Part shown: in pieces, positions 35,007 through 44,257 of the stretch
How positions within the stretch are numbered: position 1 is the stretch's first letter
Layout: every line of letters begins with the position of its first letter
Assembly: GCA_963747005.1 (NCBI GenBank)
Contig: CAVVDT010000011.1
Span: forward strand, 62,001 to 126,000
Direction: 5' to 3'
Source: CAVVDT01 sp963747005
GTDB taxonomy: Bacteria > Pseudomonadota > Alphaproteobacteria > Rhizobiales > Aestuariivirgaceae
DNA: 64,000 nucleotides
Made by a program: the position numbers and the translations under genes
Notes under the pieces: model-generated
Told to the model about the DNA's origin: nothing
The model's input: only the letters and a program-made list of their open reading frames with translations
Databases searched by the model: none

Positions 35007-36011
35007 ATGGACACGGTGAACCTGAGACCCAGGGCCGCCCACAAGCTGGTGGTTGCGGCCCTGACCGGCGCCGGCGCGAAGAAGAAGAACATATCCTGTC
35101 TCGCCGACAGCATCATCGAGACCGAACTGGCCGGCATGGCGGGCCACGGCTTCTTCTGGCTGCCGATCTATTGCCAGCACCTGAAGTCGGGAAAGCTCGA
35201 CGGCAAGGCCAGGCCGAAGGTGGAAAGGCTGTCGCGCGTCGCCTTCCGTGCCGATGCCGCCCATGGCTTTGCCCATCCGGCCATCGAGAAGGGGTTCGCC
35301 AGGCTGGTCCCGGCGGCGCGCAAGCACGGCATCGCCGCGCTGGCGATCCACAACTCCTATAACGCCGCCACCCTCGGCCACCACACCGCGCGACTGGCGC
35401 GCGAGGGTCTCATCGGCTTCGGCTTCACCAATTCGCCCGCCGCCATCGCTCCCGTCGGTGGCAGGAAGCCGGTGATCGGCACCAATCCCCTCTCCCTTGC
35501 CGTGCCCGACGGCAAGGGCGGGGTGGCCATCCTCATCGACCAGTCGTCCTCGGTGATCGCCAAGTCGGCGGTCATGAAGGCAGCAGGCGAGCAAAAGCCC
35601 ATCCCCCTCGGCTGGGCGCTCGATGCCGAGGGCAAGCCCACCAGCGATGCCGCCGCCGCCCTGAAGGGCTCTATGGCCCCGACCGGCGGCCACAAGGGTT
35701 TTGGTCAGGGCCTCATTGTCGAGATCATGGCGGGCGCCCTGTCGGGCGCCTTGCTCGGCCCTGTCATGGGCTCGTTTTCGGCCGACGACGGCAAGCACGT
35801 CGATTCCGGCCAGTTCTTCATCGCCATCGACCCGGAGCGGTTTTCCGCCGGCCTGTTCGGGCAACGCATCGAGAACCTCTCGAAATCGATCCTGGCCCAG
35901 GAAGGCGCCCGGCTCCCCGGCATGCGCCGTTCGGCCGCCCGCAAGGAACTGAAGAAAAGGGGCCTCACCCTGCCGCGCGACCTCTACGAGCGCATTGTTG
36001 CCTTCTGCTGA
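35007..36011 (+). CDS. Ldh_2 family NAD(P)-dependent dehydrogenase
   Basis: 334 residues from ATG 35007, 6 bp after the methyltransferase. It shows the Ldh_2 (malate/sulfolactate/ureidoglycolate dehydrogenase-like) fold: ETELAGMAGHGFFWLPIYCQ with the conserved histidine of the HGF(F) type motif, GIAALAIHNSYNAATLGHHTARLA, PVGGRKPVIGTNPLSLAVPD, GGHKGFGQGLIVEIMAGALSGA and DSGQFFIAIDPERF. Family members reduce or oxidise 2-hydroxy or cyclic imino acids with NAD(P). Coupling to the carboxyl methyltransferase suggests one acid is both oxidised/reduced and esterified; that is inference. Cytoplasmic. Confidence 0.86.
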   Translation: MDTVNLRPRAAHKLVVAALTGAGAKKKNISCLADSIIETELAGMAGHGFFWLPIYCQHLKSGKLDGKARPKVERLSRVAFRADAAHGFAHPAIEKGFARLVPAARKHGIAALAIHNSYNAATLGHHTARLAREGLIGFGFTNSPAAIAPVGGRKPVIGTNPLSLAVPDGKGGVAILIDQSSSVIAKSAVMKAAGEQKPIPLGWALDAEGKPTSDAAAALKGSMAPTGGHKGFGQGLIVEIMAGALSGALLGPVMGSFSADDGKHVDSGQFFIAIDPERFSAGLFGQRIENLSKSILAQEGARLPGMRRSAARKELKKRGLTLPRDLYERIVAFC

Positions 36012-36032
36012 TGGGACCCGGCAGCCGCCCCC

Positions 36033-37304
36033 TCACTTGGTCGCGATGATCTTGCAGGTGGGATTCTGCTGGTGGCAATAGCGCAACGCCTCGGCAATGG
36101 CTGTCGCAAGATTTGCATAACCGCCCGCCGACCAGCCGCATGATCCATCGATGCCGGCCGCAAACGCGGCGTGCGGCTTGTGCCCCCGCCTGAACTTGGC
36201 GAGCCAGCCACGACAAACCGGCTTGAGATTGAAGCCCGGCGCCGGACTGGGCTTGAGCGGCGGCGCCGGCGGCTGCAGATCGGTCCCTGTCGACGTCTCC
36301 TTGGCGGGGGTGTCGGTGCGCTCCGTTTGCGGCAGGGTCGCCTGTTCCTGCGCCTTCAGTTCCGCCAGCCGGGCTTTTGCGAAGGCGACGAACAGGCTGT
36401 CGGGAAACTGTTTGATATAGGTCTCGAACACCGCAATGCTGGTTGAATCCTTGATGGCGTTCCACGCCTCGAGGTCCGGCCCCGGCGTCGGGGCTGTATC
36501 GGACTGGTTGCGCGTTGCCTTCAAGGTCTCGGCGCTGACGGGCGGAACGAAATACAGGCTCTTGCCCGGCAGCGAGCCATAGGTGAACGGCTCCTGCTGG
36601 TTGTCGGTCGCTTCGAGCACCGCATCGCGTACTTGGCGGAACATCAGGCTGATCTCGAGCCCCGGAATGGCGATATGGGACAAAAGCGCCACGGTATAGG
36701 GGCTGTTGCGCCCCGTGCCGTCCCCGGCGACCGTGCCCTCCTTGGCCGAAAAGCCGACCAGCGTGCCGGTGTCCGGTTCGACCTGCGACAGGCCGCGGCC
36801 GATGGAGCGCGAAGCGACCGTCAGCTTCATGCGCGCTGCAAAGGGATTGCTGCGGCAGGCATCCAGCAGCACAATCTTGAGGCTGCGCGCCCCGTCGACC
36901 GTCGCCATCATCAAATCGAGCGGGATGGTCTCGAAGGCGACAGCGCGGTCGGTCTGAAGCCGCGCATCGACGGGAATGAGATAGTTGCGGTGGTCGATCT
37001 CCATGCCGTGTCCGGCATAGTAGATGACAGCCATGTCGGCACCATGCGCCTTGTCGCCGAAGTGCTGCAACGTCTGGCGCATCTGTTCATAGGTGAGATT
37101 GTCCGCCAGCGTCACATCGAAGCCCAGCTTCTTGAAGGCTTCCGCCATGTCGTGGGCGTCATTGACCGGATTGGGAAGCGGGTTGACGGCCTGGTAGGCC
37201 GAATTGCCGATCACCAGCGCCACTCGCCCGCCGGCCGTGGCGGCCGTGGCAAACGCCACCAGAGCGATGAGTCTGAGGGAGAACACAAGCACCAAACGCG
37301 CCAT
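36033..37304 (-). CDS. caspase-like (peptidase C14) protein, exported
   Basis: 423 residues from ATG 37304, selected because GGAGG lies just ahead; longer in-frame starts exist. A signal peptide (MARLVLVFSLRLIALVAFATAATAGG) is followed by a caspase-like domain: RVALVIGNSAYQ, NDAHDMAEAFKKLGFDVTL, catalytic H99 in YYAGHGM and C150 in LLDACRSNPF. Both catalytic residues are intact. The C-terminal half is a linker with charged and Pro-rich stretches and ends with a small Cys-containing domain (CRGWLAKFRRGHK, CGWSAGGYANLATAIAEALRYCHQQ). Bacterial caspase homologues of this type are mostly uncharacterised. It is convergent with the dehydrogenase gene. Confidence 0.85.
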   Translation of the reverse strand: MARLVLVFSLRLIALVAFATAATAGGRVALVIGNSAYQAVNPLPNPVNDAHDMAEAFKKLGFDVTLADNLTYEQMRQTLQHFGDKAHGADMAVIYYAGHGMEIDHRNYLIPVDARLQTDRAVAFETIPLDLMMATVDGARSLKIVLLDACRSNPFAARMKLTVASRSIGRGLSQVEPDTGTLVGFSAKEGTVAGDGTGRNSPYTVALLSHIAIPGLEISLMFRQVRDAVLEATDNQQEPFTYGSLPGKSLYFVPPVSAETLKATRNQSDTAPTPGPDLEAWNAIKDSTSIAVFETYIKQFPDSLFVAFAKARLAELKAQEQATLPQTERTDTPAKETSTGTDLQPPAPPLKPSPAPGFNLKPVCRGWLAKFRRGHKPHAAFAAGIDGSCGWSAGGYANLATAIAEALRYCHQQNPTCKIIATK

Positions 37305-37385
37305 TTTGGCCTCCATCGCCAGAGCGCCCCGAACAATTCTTGCATGAACCACCCGAAGGCGGCAACACCATCGGATGAAACCCGT

Positions 37386-37943
37386 TCAGTCGTTGTCCGT
37401 CAGCCCGGCGCCGGCGCCCTTGAGGCGGGAGGCTTCGCTTTCCGGCACCAGGATCTGCCTCGAATAGGCGTAGGCTTTCTCCCACACCTCGTCGTCCACC
37501 TCGATGCCCGCCTCGATGGCTGCGGCGATCTTGTCGCCGTAGAGATCCTTGGTGCGTTCGCCACCGATGGCGAAGGAGGGATCGACCGGACAGCCGACGG
37601 CGAGGCCGGCCCTCACCGCGAATGGTAGCACGTAGAGCCCGTGCCGCACCCGGTTGAGCACCACCCGGCCTTCGGCCCGCGCCATGTCGACGAGCCCTGG
37701 GGCGGAGAACACGCAAGAGACATTGTCCAGATCGACGATGCCGTAGACCGCTTCGAGCGACGGCCGGCGCTTGTCCGGCGGCGTCTCCTCCAGTGCCTCC
37801 ACCAGCATCTTCAGGCCCGGATAGCCCGCCGCCTCCAGCCAGGCGCAGGCCCACCCGCAGTCCTCGTCGCACCCCGGCGCCGCACCGCCCGCATCGAGCG
37901 CCCGGAAGGCGACACGCCGCACTTCATCGAACGCCACCTTCAT
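37386..37943 (-). CDS. DUF3726-like conserved protein
   Basis: 185 residues from ATG 37943. It begins KVAFDEVRRVAFRALDAGGAAPGCDEDCGWACAWLEAAGYPG and contains CPVDPSFAIGGERTKDL; this resembles the DUF3726 proteins found in alpha- and betaproteobacteria, by recollection rather than search. No function is known. The ATG overlaps the stop of the preceding 570-residue gene (ATGA), so the two are translationally coupled. No signal peptide or membrane segment. The two cysteines close to the start and the CP pair near residue 140 are the only obvious candidate ligands. Confidence 0.6.
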   Translation of the reverse strand: MKVAFDEVRRVAFRALDAGGAAPGCDEDCGWACAWLEAAGYPGLKMLVEALEETPPDKRRPSLEAVYGIVDLDNVSCVFSAPGLVDMARAEGRVVLNRVRHGLYVLPFAVRAGLAVGCPVDPSFAIGGERTKDLYGDKIAAAIEAGIEVDDEVWEKAYAYSRQILVPESEASRLKGAGAGLTDND

Positions 37944-39652
37944 GCGATCCGGGCTCCTTCGATCACCGGCAGCCACCAGTCATCGGCATCGGCGCGGCCG
38001 AGCTCGGCGATCAGCGGAGCGCCCTGATACATGGTGATACGGGTCCACAAATCGGATTTGGGGTCGAACCGCGTCGCCCCGAAGAACGACAGCTTGCAGC
38101 GCAGCATGTCGATGGGCAGCAGCCTGGCGCCGATGGTGTTGTCGCGAATTTCCGCATAAGGCCGCCTGAGGGTGATCATCACCCGCAGCACGCCAAGCCG
38201 GTGCTGTGGCCGCCGCAACAAAAAGCGCGCTACGCTTTCCTTCAGCTCGTCGGGCCCCAACCCCGCCAGTTCGTCGTAAAGCTGTTTCACATACCAGCCG
38301 GCCCCGAGGCGCATTTCGTGCTCGGCACCCGGCTCGGCAAAACGCCGGCCCAGCCGCGGCTCTTCCTTGCCCTCGGAATAATACCAGAAGAAATGCCGCG
38401 CTTCCTCACTGGCATAGTCGATGGTGAGGGCCCAGCCATAATCCGCCTCGATTGATCGCTTCAGATGATCGAGCGTCATGGCGGCATCGACCGGAACGAC
38501 TTCGTCGGACGCCATGCCGGTCTCCAGATCATCGACCAGTTCGCCATGCATTTCGATGATGAGGGCGGCGACGAACTCCTGCGCCTCCAGGCTCATGCCG
38601 GCCTCGGCATGGCGGTAGAGCCCGTCCCAGGGATAGGCTTCGGGCGGTGAAAACGCCATGAGCTGCTCGATCTCGCCCCGCAGCGTCTCGATGCGGGCCT
38701 GCTGGCGCGGTTCCTCCACGTTCCACTGCCCGACGTGGCTTCGCGCCCGTGCCAGGAGTTCGCCCAGGCGCTCGCGCTTGCCGGGGGCAGCCGTGCGCTG
38801 CGCCCTGACGCGCGCCAGTGCCATCTCGCGCGAGGCCATCCAGCTATCGAGCAGCACCGGGTGGCGGATGAGGAAGGGGGCCATGCCGAGGCCGGTGGCA
38901 TTGCCGATGCCGAGGCTGCGGCAGTGTTCGGCCGAAAGCCGTGCCGCCTTCGCCCCGCCGCGCCGCTCGGCCACGTGGTTGGCGAGGTCGAACTGGAACT
39001 GGCGGATCATGTAGACGGTGAGCATCTCGGCCCGGAACGGGCTGTCGAAGGCCGAACTGCGCTTCAGCTTGCCGTAGTCGCCGGTGCCGAACTTGCCGTT
39101 GCCGTAGACCGCGGTGGTGCGCATCAGATAGCCGGTATCGGACAGCGCCTGGGCATCGGGCTGGCGTCCCTCGGCCAGACGTCCGGTCACGTGCTCGAAC
39201 AGCCGCACCGAGCGGTTGGCCCGCGACAGCACCAGTTCGCCGGCGCTCAGCCGCCCCGCTTCCTGGCGCGGCACGTTGGCCTCCAGCCGTGCCACGTCGT
39301 CGGCCGTCACCTCGCCGTCGGCGAGGGTGAAGCTGGCATCCCATTTTTCCGCGATCACCCGGTCGGTGCGCTCGGCGGGGTCAAGGGCGGTGGAAAAGGC
39401 AACGAACGAGAAGGTGCGCCCCGGCGTCCCGATACGCCACACAACGCGCCCGAACCCGCTGTCGTCCAGTTCCGAGCGCACGGGCTCAAAGCTCCAGGCC
39501 TCGCGTCCCATGCGGCGTACCAGGCTGCGCATGAAGGAAAGCCGGGTGGGAAAGAAGGCGCCCATGCGATTGAGCCGCATGACGTCGCCCGGCGGGCGCA
39601 TGAATCCGGAGACTTCGGCATCGTCGCGCTGGAGGTCGGGTCCGGCCATCAT
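37940..39652 (-). CDS. conserved hypothetical protein, 570 residues, partner of the DUF3726-like gene
   Basis: 570 residues starting at ATG 39652 after GGAGAG. It is a soluble-looking protein without signal peptide or membrane segments. It starts with FMRPPGDVMRLNRMGAFFPTRLSFMRSLVRRM and contains a mainly helical middle and WDGLYRHAEAGMSLEAQEFVAALIIEMHGELVDD. I do not recognise the family. It ends in an ATGA overlap with the DUF3726-like gene, so the products probably act together. It belongs to the same neighbourhood as the CoA-transferase, SABATH and Ldh_2 genes but is on the opposite strand from the last two. Confidence 0.6.
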   Translation of the reverse strand: MMAGPDLQRDDAEVSGFMRPPGDVMRLNRMGAFFPTRLSFMRSLVRRMGREAWSFEPVRSELDDSGFGRVVWRIGTPGRTFSFVAFSTALDPAERTDRVIAEKWDASFTLADGEVTADDVARLEANVPRQEAGRLSAGELVLSRANRSVRLFEHVTGRLAEGRQPDAQALSDTGYLMRTTAVYGNGKFGTGDYGKLKRSSAFDSPFRAEMLTVYMIRQFQFDLANHVAERRGGAKAARLSAEHCRSLGIGNATGLGMAPFLIRHPVLLDSWMASREMALARVRAQRTAAPGKRERLGELLARARSHVGQWNVEEPRQQARIETLRGEIEQLMAFSPPEAYPWDGLYRHAEAGMSLEAQEFVAALIIEMHGELVDDLETGMASDEVVPVDAAMTLDHLKRSIEADYGWALTIDYASEEARHFFWYYSEGKEEPRLGRRFAEPGAEHEMRLGAGWYVKQLYDELAGLGPDELKESVARFLLRRPQHRLGVLRVMITLRRPYAEIRDNTIGARLLPIDMLRCKLSFFGATRFDPKSDLWTRITMYQGAPLIAELGRADADDWWLPVIEGARIA

Positions 39653-39860
39653 GCTCTCCGTTCTGCCGGGTCGAGGCGTGCAGCCGGGCCGTTGCCGCCG
39701 GCCGTCACCGGCGTTGTCGCAATTACTTGGCGCGGCATTTGCTTGATCTTCATCATGTTCCGCAATGACACAAAACGTCGTGCCACTGTCAAGCAGATGT
39801 CACGTATCTGTCGTCCAGCCGCCCGCCGGCCGAAAAGCCTGTACCAGAAAGGAACGATGC

Positions 39861-41612
39861 ATGAAACACGCTGATGTGAGCTACCGGGTTTCCGCAAACT
39901 GGCGCGGCATCGCGCTCAAGGTGGTGCTGCTGTTTGCCTTCCTGGTCGCCACCAACGCCGGCTTCACCGAACGTTTCAACCTTCTGTGGGGGGCCCATCG
40001 CTATACCACGCTCGTTCCCTGGCTGATGATCTGGGCCATGTCGTTCGGCGCCATGGTTATCGCCGCCTTTCAGCCCTCGCGCCTCGTGCGCCTGTTCTGG
40101 GCCATCGTCCTGTCGCTGTCGACGGCACTCGGCACCGGCTACGCGCTGGCATCCGGCTCCGACATGTCGGTCTTCGATGTGCTCACCATGTGGAACGCCC
40201 GCCACGAGGGCGGCCGGGCGCTCGATTTCTATTATCACGATGCCATCTGGGCCGCGGCGGTTTTCCTGGTCGGCGTGGTGGTGCTGATGCTGCCGCCGTC
40301 CTTGCCGCACGGCCTGATGCGGCGTCTGGTGAAATGGTTCGCCTGGGCGCCCGCGGTGCCGGTGGCGGTCATCGCAGCCATCGTCTTCATCAAGAACGGC
40401 GGCGGCTCCGAGGTCATGCCGCGCCAGTTCCAGACTCTGGCGCTGGGCACGGTTGCGGGCACCAAGCTGGCGACTCACCACGTGGCGCCGCGCCGCGCGG
40501 TGCAGATCGCGCCGGTCAATCCGCCGGCCGCCCGCAACATCGTGCTGCTGGTGGGCGAAAGCGTGCGCGGCGATTATATCGACTGGACGCCGGGCAATCC
40601 CTACACCCCTGAGATGGCCGCATTGCGCGACCGCTTCATCAACTTCGGCCTGGCCTCGTCCGGCGGCAACTGCTCCAATTCCTCCAACGCCATCCTGCGC
40701 CTCGGCGGCAACCGCACCGACCTCGTCCACGCCATGAATGCCAACCCGACCATCTGGCAATATGCCAAGCGGGCCGGCTACCACACCGTCTACATCGACG
40801 GCCAGTCGGGCTTCATCAAGAATCCCGGCAAGATGCAGAATTACATGACCATGGCCGAAGCCGCCGACATCGACGAATTCGTCACCTTCGATGCCAGCAT
40901 CCCGACGCCCGAGCTCGATTTCCGCGTCCTCAAGGAAATCGAAAAGCGCCTGCACGGCAGCCAGCCGGTCTTCATCTACGCCAACAAGGAAGGCGCCCAT
41001 TTCCCCTATGACGAGGGTTATCCGGAAAGCGCCACCGTGTTCAAGCCGACGGTGGCGGCCACCGGCATCGAGTCAGGACCTAACCGCGTCGATTCCTATC
41101 GCAATGTCGTGCGCTGGTCGGTCGACGGCTTCTTCCGCAAGTTCTTCGATGAGGTCGATCTGAAGAACACCGCCGTCATCTACACCTCCGACCACGGCCA
41201 GAACCTCACCGAGGGGCGCTTTACCCACTGCTCCATGGAAAATCCCGATCCGCGTGAAGGCCTGGTGCCGCTTCTGGCAATGACCGGCGATCCGGTGCTC
41301 CGGGCCCGCTTCGAGAAGGGCGCGGCGCTCAACTACGATCGCGCCAGCCACTTCGCGATCACACCGACCCTGCTCGAACTCTTCGGCTACGCGCCCAGGG
41401 ACGTGCATGCGAGCCACGATGCCTCGCTGTTCGAGGCCGACACCACCTCGACCGCCTTCGCGGCCGGCGACATCTTCGGCCTCTTCCGCAAGGGACCGTT
41501 GTGGACATCGGTCGATCTGTCGGGACATTACAAGGAAGCCTATTCCGATCCCAAGCCGGCGGAATCGGGCAAGACCGCCAGTGCGAAGTCTGTGATGCAG
41601 CCCGTCAACTAG
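39861..41612 (+). CDS. EptA-like membrane phosphoethanolamine transferase / sulfatase-fold protein
   Basis: 583 residues from ATG 39861, preceded by AAAGGAA. The N-terminal ~200 residues contain about five membrane segments (GIALKVVLLFAFLVATNAGF, LVPWLMIWAMSFGAMVIAAF, LFWAIVLSLSTALGTGYALA). The periplasmic part is an alkaline-phosphatase-fold hydrolase: metal and nucleophile regions IVLLVGESVRGDY, SSGGNCSNSSNA, FIYANKEGAHFPY and VIYTSDHGQNLTEG. Family members move phosphoethanolamine or other groups to lipid A or glycans. The next gene is a CDP-alcohol phosphatidyltransferase, 18 bp downstream, so a shared role in envelope lipids is likely. Substrate and product are not readable. Confidence 0.8.
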   Translation: MKHADVSYRVSANWRGIALKVVLLFAFLVATNAGFTERFNLLWGAHRYTTLVPWLMIWAMSFGAMVIAAFQPSRLVRLFWAIVLSLSTALGTGYALASGSDMSVFDVLTMWNARHEGGRALDFYYHDAIWAAAVFLVGVVVLMLPPSLPHGLMRRLVKWFAWAPAVPVAVIAAIVFIKNGGGSEVMPRQFQTLALGTVAGTKLATHHVAPRRAVQIAPVNPPAARNIVLLVGESVRGDYIDWTPGNPYTPEMAALRDRFINFGLASSGGNCSNSSNAILRLGGNRTDLVHAMNANPTIWQYAKRAGYHTVYIDGQSGFIKNPGKMQNYMTMAEAADIDEFVTFDASIPTPELDFRVLKEIEKRLHGSQPVFIYANKEGAHFPYDEGYPESATVFKPTVAATGIESGPNRVDSYRNVVRWSVDGFFRKFFDEVDLKNTAVIYTSDHGQNLTEGRFTHCSMENPDPREGLVPLLAMTGDPVLRARFEKGAALNYDRASHFAITPTLLELFGYAPRDVHASHDASLFEADTTSTAFAAGDIFGLFRKGPLWTSVDLSGHYKEAYSDPKPAESGKTASAKSVMQPVN

Positions 41613-41630
41613 CGCCTTGGAGGCCCGGTC

Positions 41631-42419
41631 ATGGCGACGACAAGACGTGTTTCGGCAACTGAACCATCCGTCACCCGCCTGCGCATCGCCGCGCCGGCCG
41701 CGGTCACGCTTGCATCCCTCGTCAGCGGCTTTGGCGGCCTGGTGCTGGCCGCTGGCGGGCACATCGACGGCGCCGTGGCGGCGGTGTTCCTGGCGGCCCT
41801 GTTCGATGCCATGGACGGGCGGCTGGCCCGCGCGCTGGGCGGCGGCAGCCGCTTCGGCGCCGAACTGGACTCGCTCGCCGACGTGGTGTGCTTCGGCGCC
41901 CTGCCGGCCCTGATCCTTTATCAGTGGCTGTTGCGCGATAGCGGCGTCATCGGCTTTGCCGGCGCTGCGAGCCTGGCGGCGGGTGCCGCCTTACGGCTGG
42001 CCCGCTTCAACGTCTCGATCGACGACCCGGATCGCCCGCGCTGGACGGCCGGCTACTTCGTCGGTGTTCCGGCCCCGGCCGGCGCCCTCCTGGCGCTCAG
42101 CCCCGTCTACCTTGCCGAGGCCGGCTGGCTGGCACCCATGAACCCTTATCTCGTGGCCCTGTGGCCGCTGGCGGTTGCCGGGGCGATGGTCAGCCGCTGG
42201 CCGACCTTTTCCGGCAAGATGATCCGCATGAAGGTATCGCGCACCATGCTGGTGCCGCCGCTCATCCTGGCGCTTGCCGCCGCGCTCGGCATGGCGCTTG
42301 CCCCCTGGGCCACCCTGTCGCTGGTGATGGCGGGCTACCTGGCCTCGCTGCCGGTCAGCCGCTGGCGCTTTGCCGTGCTCGCCCGGCGCAACGGAGCGGG
42401 CCGTCGCACCAGGGGCTAG
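41631..42419 (+). CDS. CDP-alcohol phosphatidyltransferase, PssA-like
   Basis: 262 residues from ATG 41631 with GGAGG upstream. The family motif D-G-x2-A-R-x8-G-x3-D-x3-D is complete: D62, G63, A66, R67, G76, D80, D84. About six to seven membrane segments are visible (AAPAAVTLASLVSGFGGLVLA, AVAAVFLAALFDAM and others). Length and layout fit type II phosphatidylserine synthase, which makes PS for decarboxylation to phosphatidylethanolamine; phosphatidylcholine or phosphatidylglycerophosphate synthesis is also possible within the family. It is co-directional with the EptA-like gene, 18 bp apart. Confidence 0.82.
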   Translation: MATTRRVSATEPSVTRLRIAAPAAVTLASLVSGFGGLVLAAGGHIDGAVAAVFLAALFDAMDGRLARALGGGSRFGAELDSLADVVCFGALPALILYQWLLRDSGVIGFAGAASLAAGAALRLARFNVSIDDPDRPRWTAGYFVGVPAPAGALLALSPVYLAEAGWLAPMNPYLVALWPLAVAGAMVSRWPTFSGKMIRMKVSRTMLVPPLILALAAALGMALAPWATLSLVMAGYLASLPVSRWRFAVLARRNGAGRRTRG

Positions 42420-42461
42420 ACGGACATTGCGGCCAGCCGCAAGCCGTCCCTATGATGGGCG

Positions 42462-42797
42462 ATGCGCTGGCTCATTGCTCTCATCATGGCGACCAACCCG
42501 GCGGCGGCGGCAGGGGCCACATGGTATCTGTGCACGGCCTGGGGGTCGAGCCACACCGGCCATTACACCTTTCGCATCGCCACCGATCCTTGCACCGTCT
42601 ACTGGCACGAGCTTGATCGCGACCTGAAGATCATCCGTTGCGCGCCGCCGCTGGTGGTCGCCGTCAAGCCCTTCGCGGTGTCGTCGGGCTGGGAACTGCA
42701 CTTCGACCTGGCGACCGGCCGTTTCGAGGATTTCACCCCCACCTGGTCGGATCGCGGTCGCTGTGTGGGGCTGAAGGATGAGTCCAAGCCGCACTAA
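42462..42797 (+). CDS. small exported protein of unknown function
   Basis: 111 residues from ATG 42462. The N-terminus (MRWLIALIMATNPAAAAGA) looks like a signal peptide or short membrane anchor. The mature part has three cysteines (CTAWGSS, DPCTVYWHE, IRCAPP) plus one near the end (GRCVGL), so disulphides are likely. No family recognised. The frame is in the same direction as the lipid genes ahead. Confidence 0.5.
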   Translation: MRWLIALIMATNPAAAAGATWYLCTAWGSSHTGHYTFRIATDPCTVYWHELDRDLKIIRCAPPLVVAVKPFAVSSGWELHFDLATGRFEDFTPTWSDRGRCVGLKDESKPH

Positions 42798-42959
42798 TGT
42801 TGCAGACCAGTTGGGTGGGCATATTGCTTAAACATGAACGGTTGGACATACTGTCACATAATGCCGGCGTTCCGTCCGGCTGTTGGGATTCTGACACAAA
42901 AAAGCGTCAGAAAGCTTCGCGGGGGGCATGAGCCCCGCTTCTGCATGGGAGGTAATCGA

Positions 42960-44123
42960 ATGTCGCGACTGATCACTCCGGCCCGCTCGTCCGAATTGAC
43001 GCAAGTGGCCGCCAAGGGCTTTTCCCGCCGCACCCTGTTGAAGGCCGGCGCGGCGACCGGCGCGGTGGCGCTGGCCGCTCCCGCCTACCTGCGTCACGCC
43101 AGGGCGGCGGGCGTGCTCAACATCATCCAGTGGTCTGACTATATGCCGCCCGACTTCAAGAAGGGCTTCGAGGACAAGACCGGCATCACCATCAACTTCA
43201 CCGGCATCGGCTCCAACGAGGAACTGCTCAACAAGGTGAAGGCCGCCAAGGGCCAGGGCTACGACCTCTGTTCGCCCACCGCCGACCGGGCGCCGCAATG
43301 GGCCGAACTCGGTCTCCTGCAGCCGATCGACATGAAGCGGGTGCCGATCGACCATGTCAATCCTGCCATGGCCAAGATCGGCGAGCAGAACTGGAATTTT
43401 GGCAAGGGCGACTGCTGGCTGCCTCAGATCTGGGGCACCGAGGGTATCGCCTGGCGCACCGACAAGTGGGCGCCCGAAGGTGGTGTGCCGAGCTATGGCG
43501 ACATCTGGCAGAAGGACAATTCCGGCATGGGTCGGGCGCACTCCATGATGCTCGGCGCCGGACTCTACATGGAGACCACCGGCGAGCTTGAACCCGGCTC
43601 CATGTGGGCGGCCTACGAGAGCGAGGCGAAGATGCGCCCCGTCTGGGAGAAGGTCACCACCTGGTGCATCGCCCACAAGAAGGCGATCAAGGTGTTGTGG
43701 AATGACGGCGATGCCCAGAAGAACGGCCTCCTGAACGAGGGTGTTCTCGTCGGGCAGACCTGGGACGGCCCGCCGCTTGCCATGAAGAATGCCGGCGACC
43801 CCGTCAATTTCCAGGCACCCAAGGAAGGTGCCCTGGCCTGGGTCGACGGCCTGGCCATCCCGATCGGCGCCTCCAACATCGACGGCATTTATGAGTTTAT
43901 CACGTGGGCCTACGACGCCAAGGCCGCTGGCAACGCCATCAACACCCATGGCTACAACTCGCCGGTCATCGGGGCGGAAAAATATGCCAACGAGAAGTAT
44001 GCCAAGAACTTCGCCGAGGCCTATCCGGGCGATGCGCTGGCCAAGCTCAACCCGTGGCCGCCGACGCTGCCGTGGTATGCCGACGTGCGCACCCAGTACG
44101 TGAACAGGTTCCAGAGCGCCTGA
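42960..44123 (+). CDS. PotD-type (spermidine/putrescine family) solute-binding protein, TAT-exported
   Basis: 387 residues; ATG 42960 follows GGGAGG, and the longer frame from 42834 has no support. The N-terminus carries a twin-arginine signal (FSRRTLLKAGAATGAVALAAPAYLRHARA). The mature part matches PotD/PotF-type binding proteins: LNIIQWSDYMPPDFKKGFEDKTGI, GSNEELLNKVKAAKGQGYDL, KNAGDPVNFQAPKEGALAWVDGLAIPIGAS. These usually bind polyamines or related amines. Nearby 2-aminoethylphosphonate genes (phnW, phnX) make an aminophosphonate or choline-type cation a possible ligand, but the binding residues cannot be judged. First gene of a four-gene importer operon. Confidence 0.86.
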   Translation: MSRLITPARSSELTQVAAKGFSRRTLLKAGAATGAVALAAPAYLRHARAAGVLNIIQWSDYMPPDFKKGFEDKTGITINFTGIGSNEELLNKVKAAKGQGYDLCSPTADRAPQWAELGLLQPIDMKRVPIDHVNPAMAKIGEQNWNFGKGDCWLPQIWGTEGIAWRTDKWAPEGGVPSYGDIWQKDNSGMGRAHSMMLGAGLYMETTGELEPGSMWAAYESEAKMRPVWEKVTTWCIAHKKAIKVLWNDGDAQKNGLLNEGVLVGQTWDGPPLAMKNAGDPVNFQAPKEGALAWVDGLAIPIGASNIDGIYEFITWAYDAKAAGNAINTHGYNSPVIGAEKYANEKYAKNFAEAYPGDALAKLNPWPPTLPWYADVRTQYVNRFQSA

Positions 44124-44257
44124 CGAAGACGCTTCAAGCAACGGTTCCGGGCCTTGAACAAGGGCCCGGAACCCGCCAACATGGCATGGAACACTTGGGG
44201 AAGTGGGCGCCGGAAGATTTGTAAAAGACAACGAATCCCGGCAGTGAGGGGCATTCC

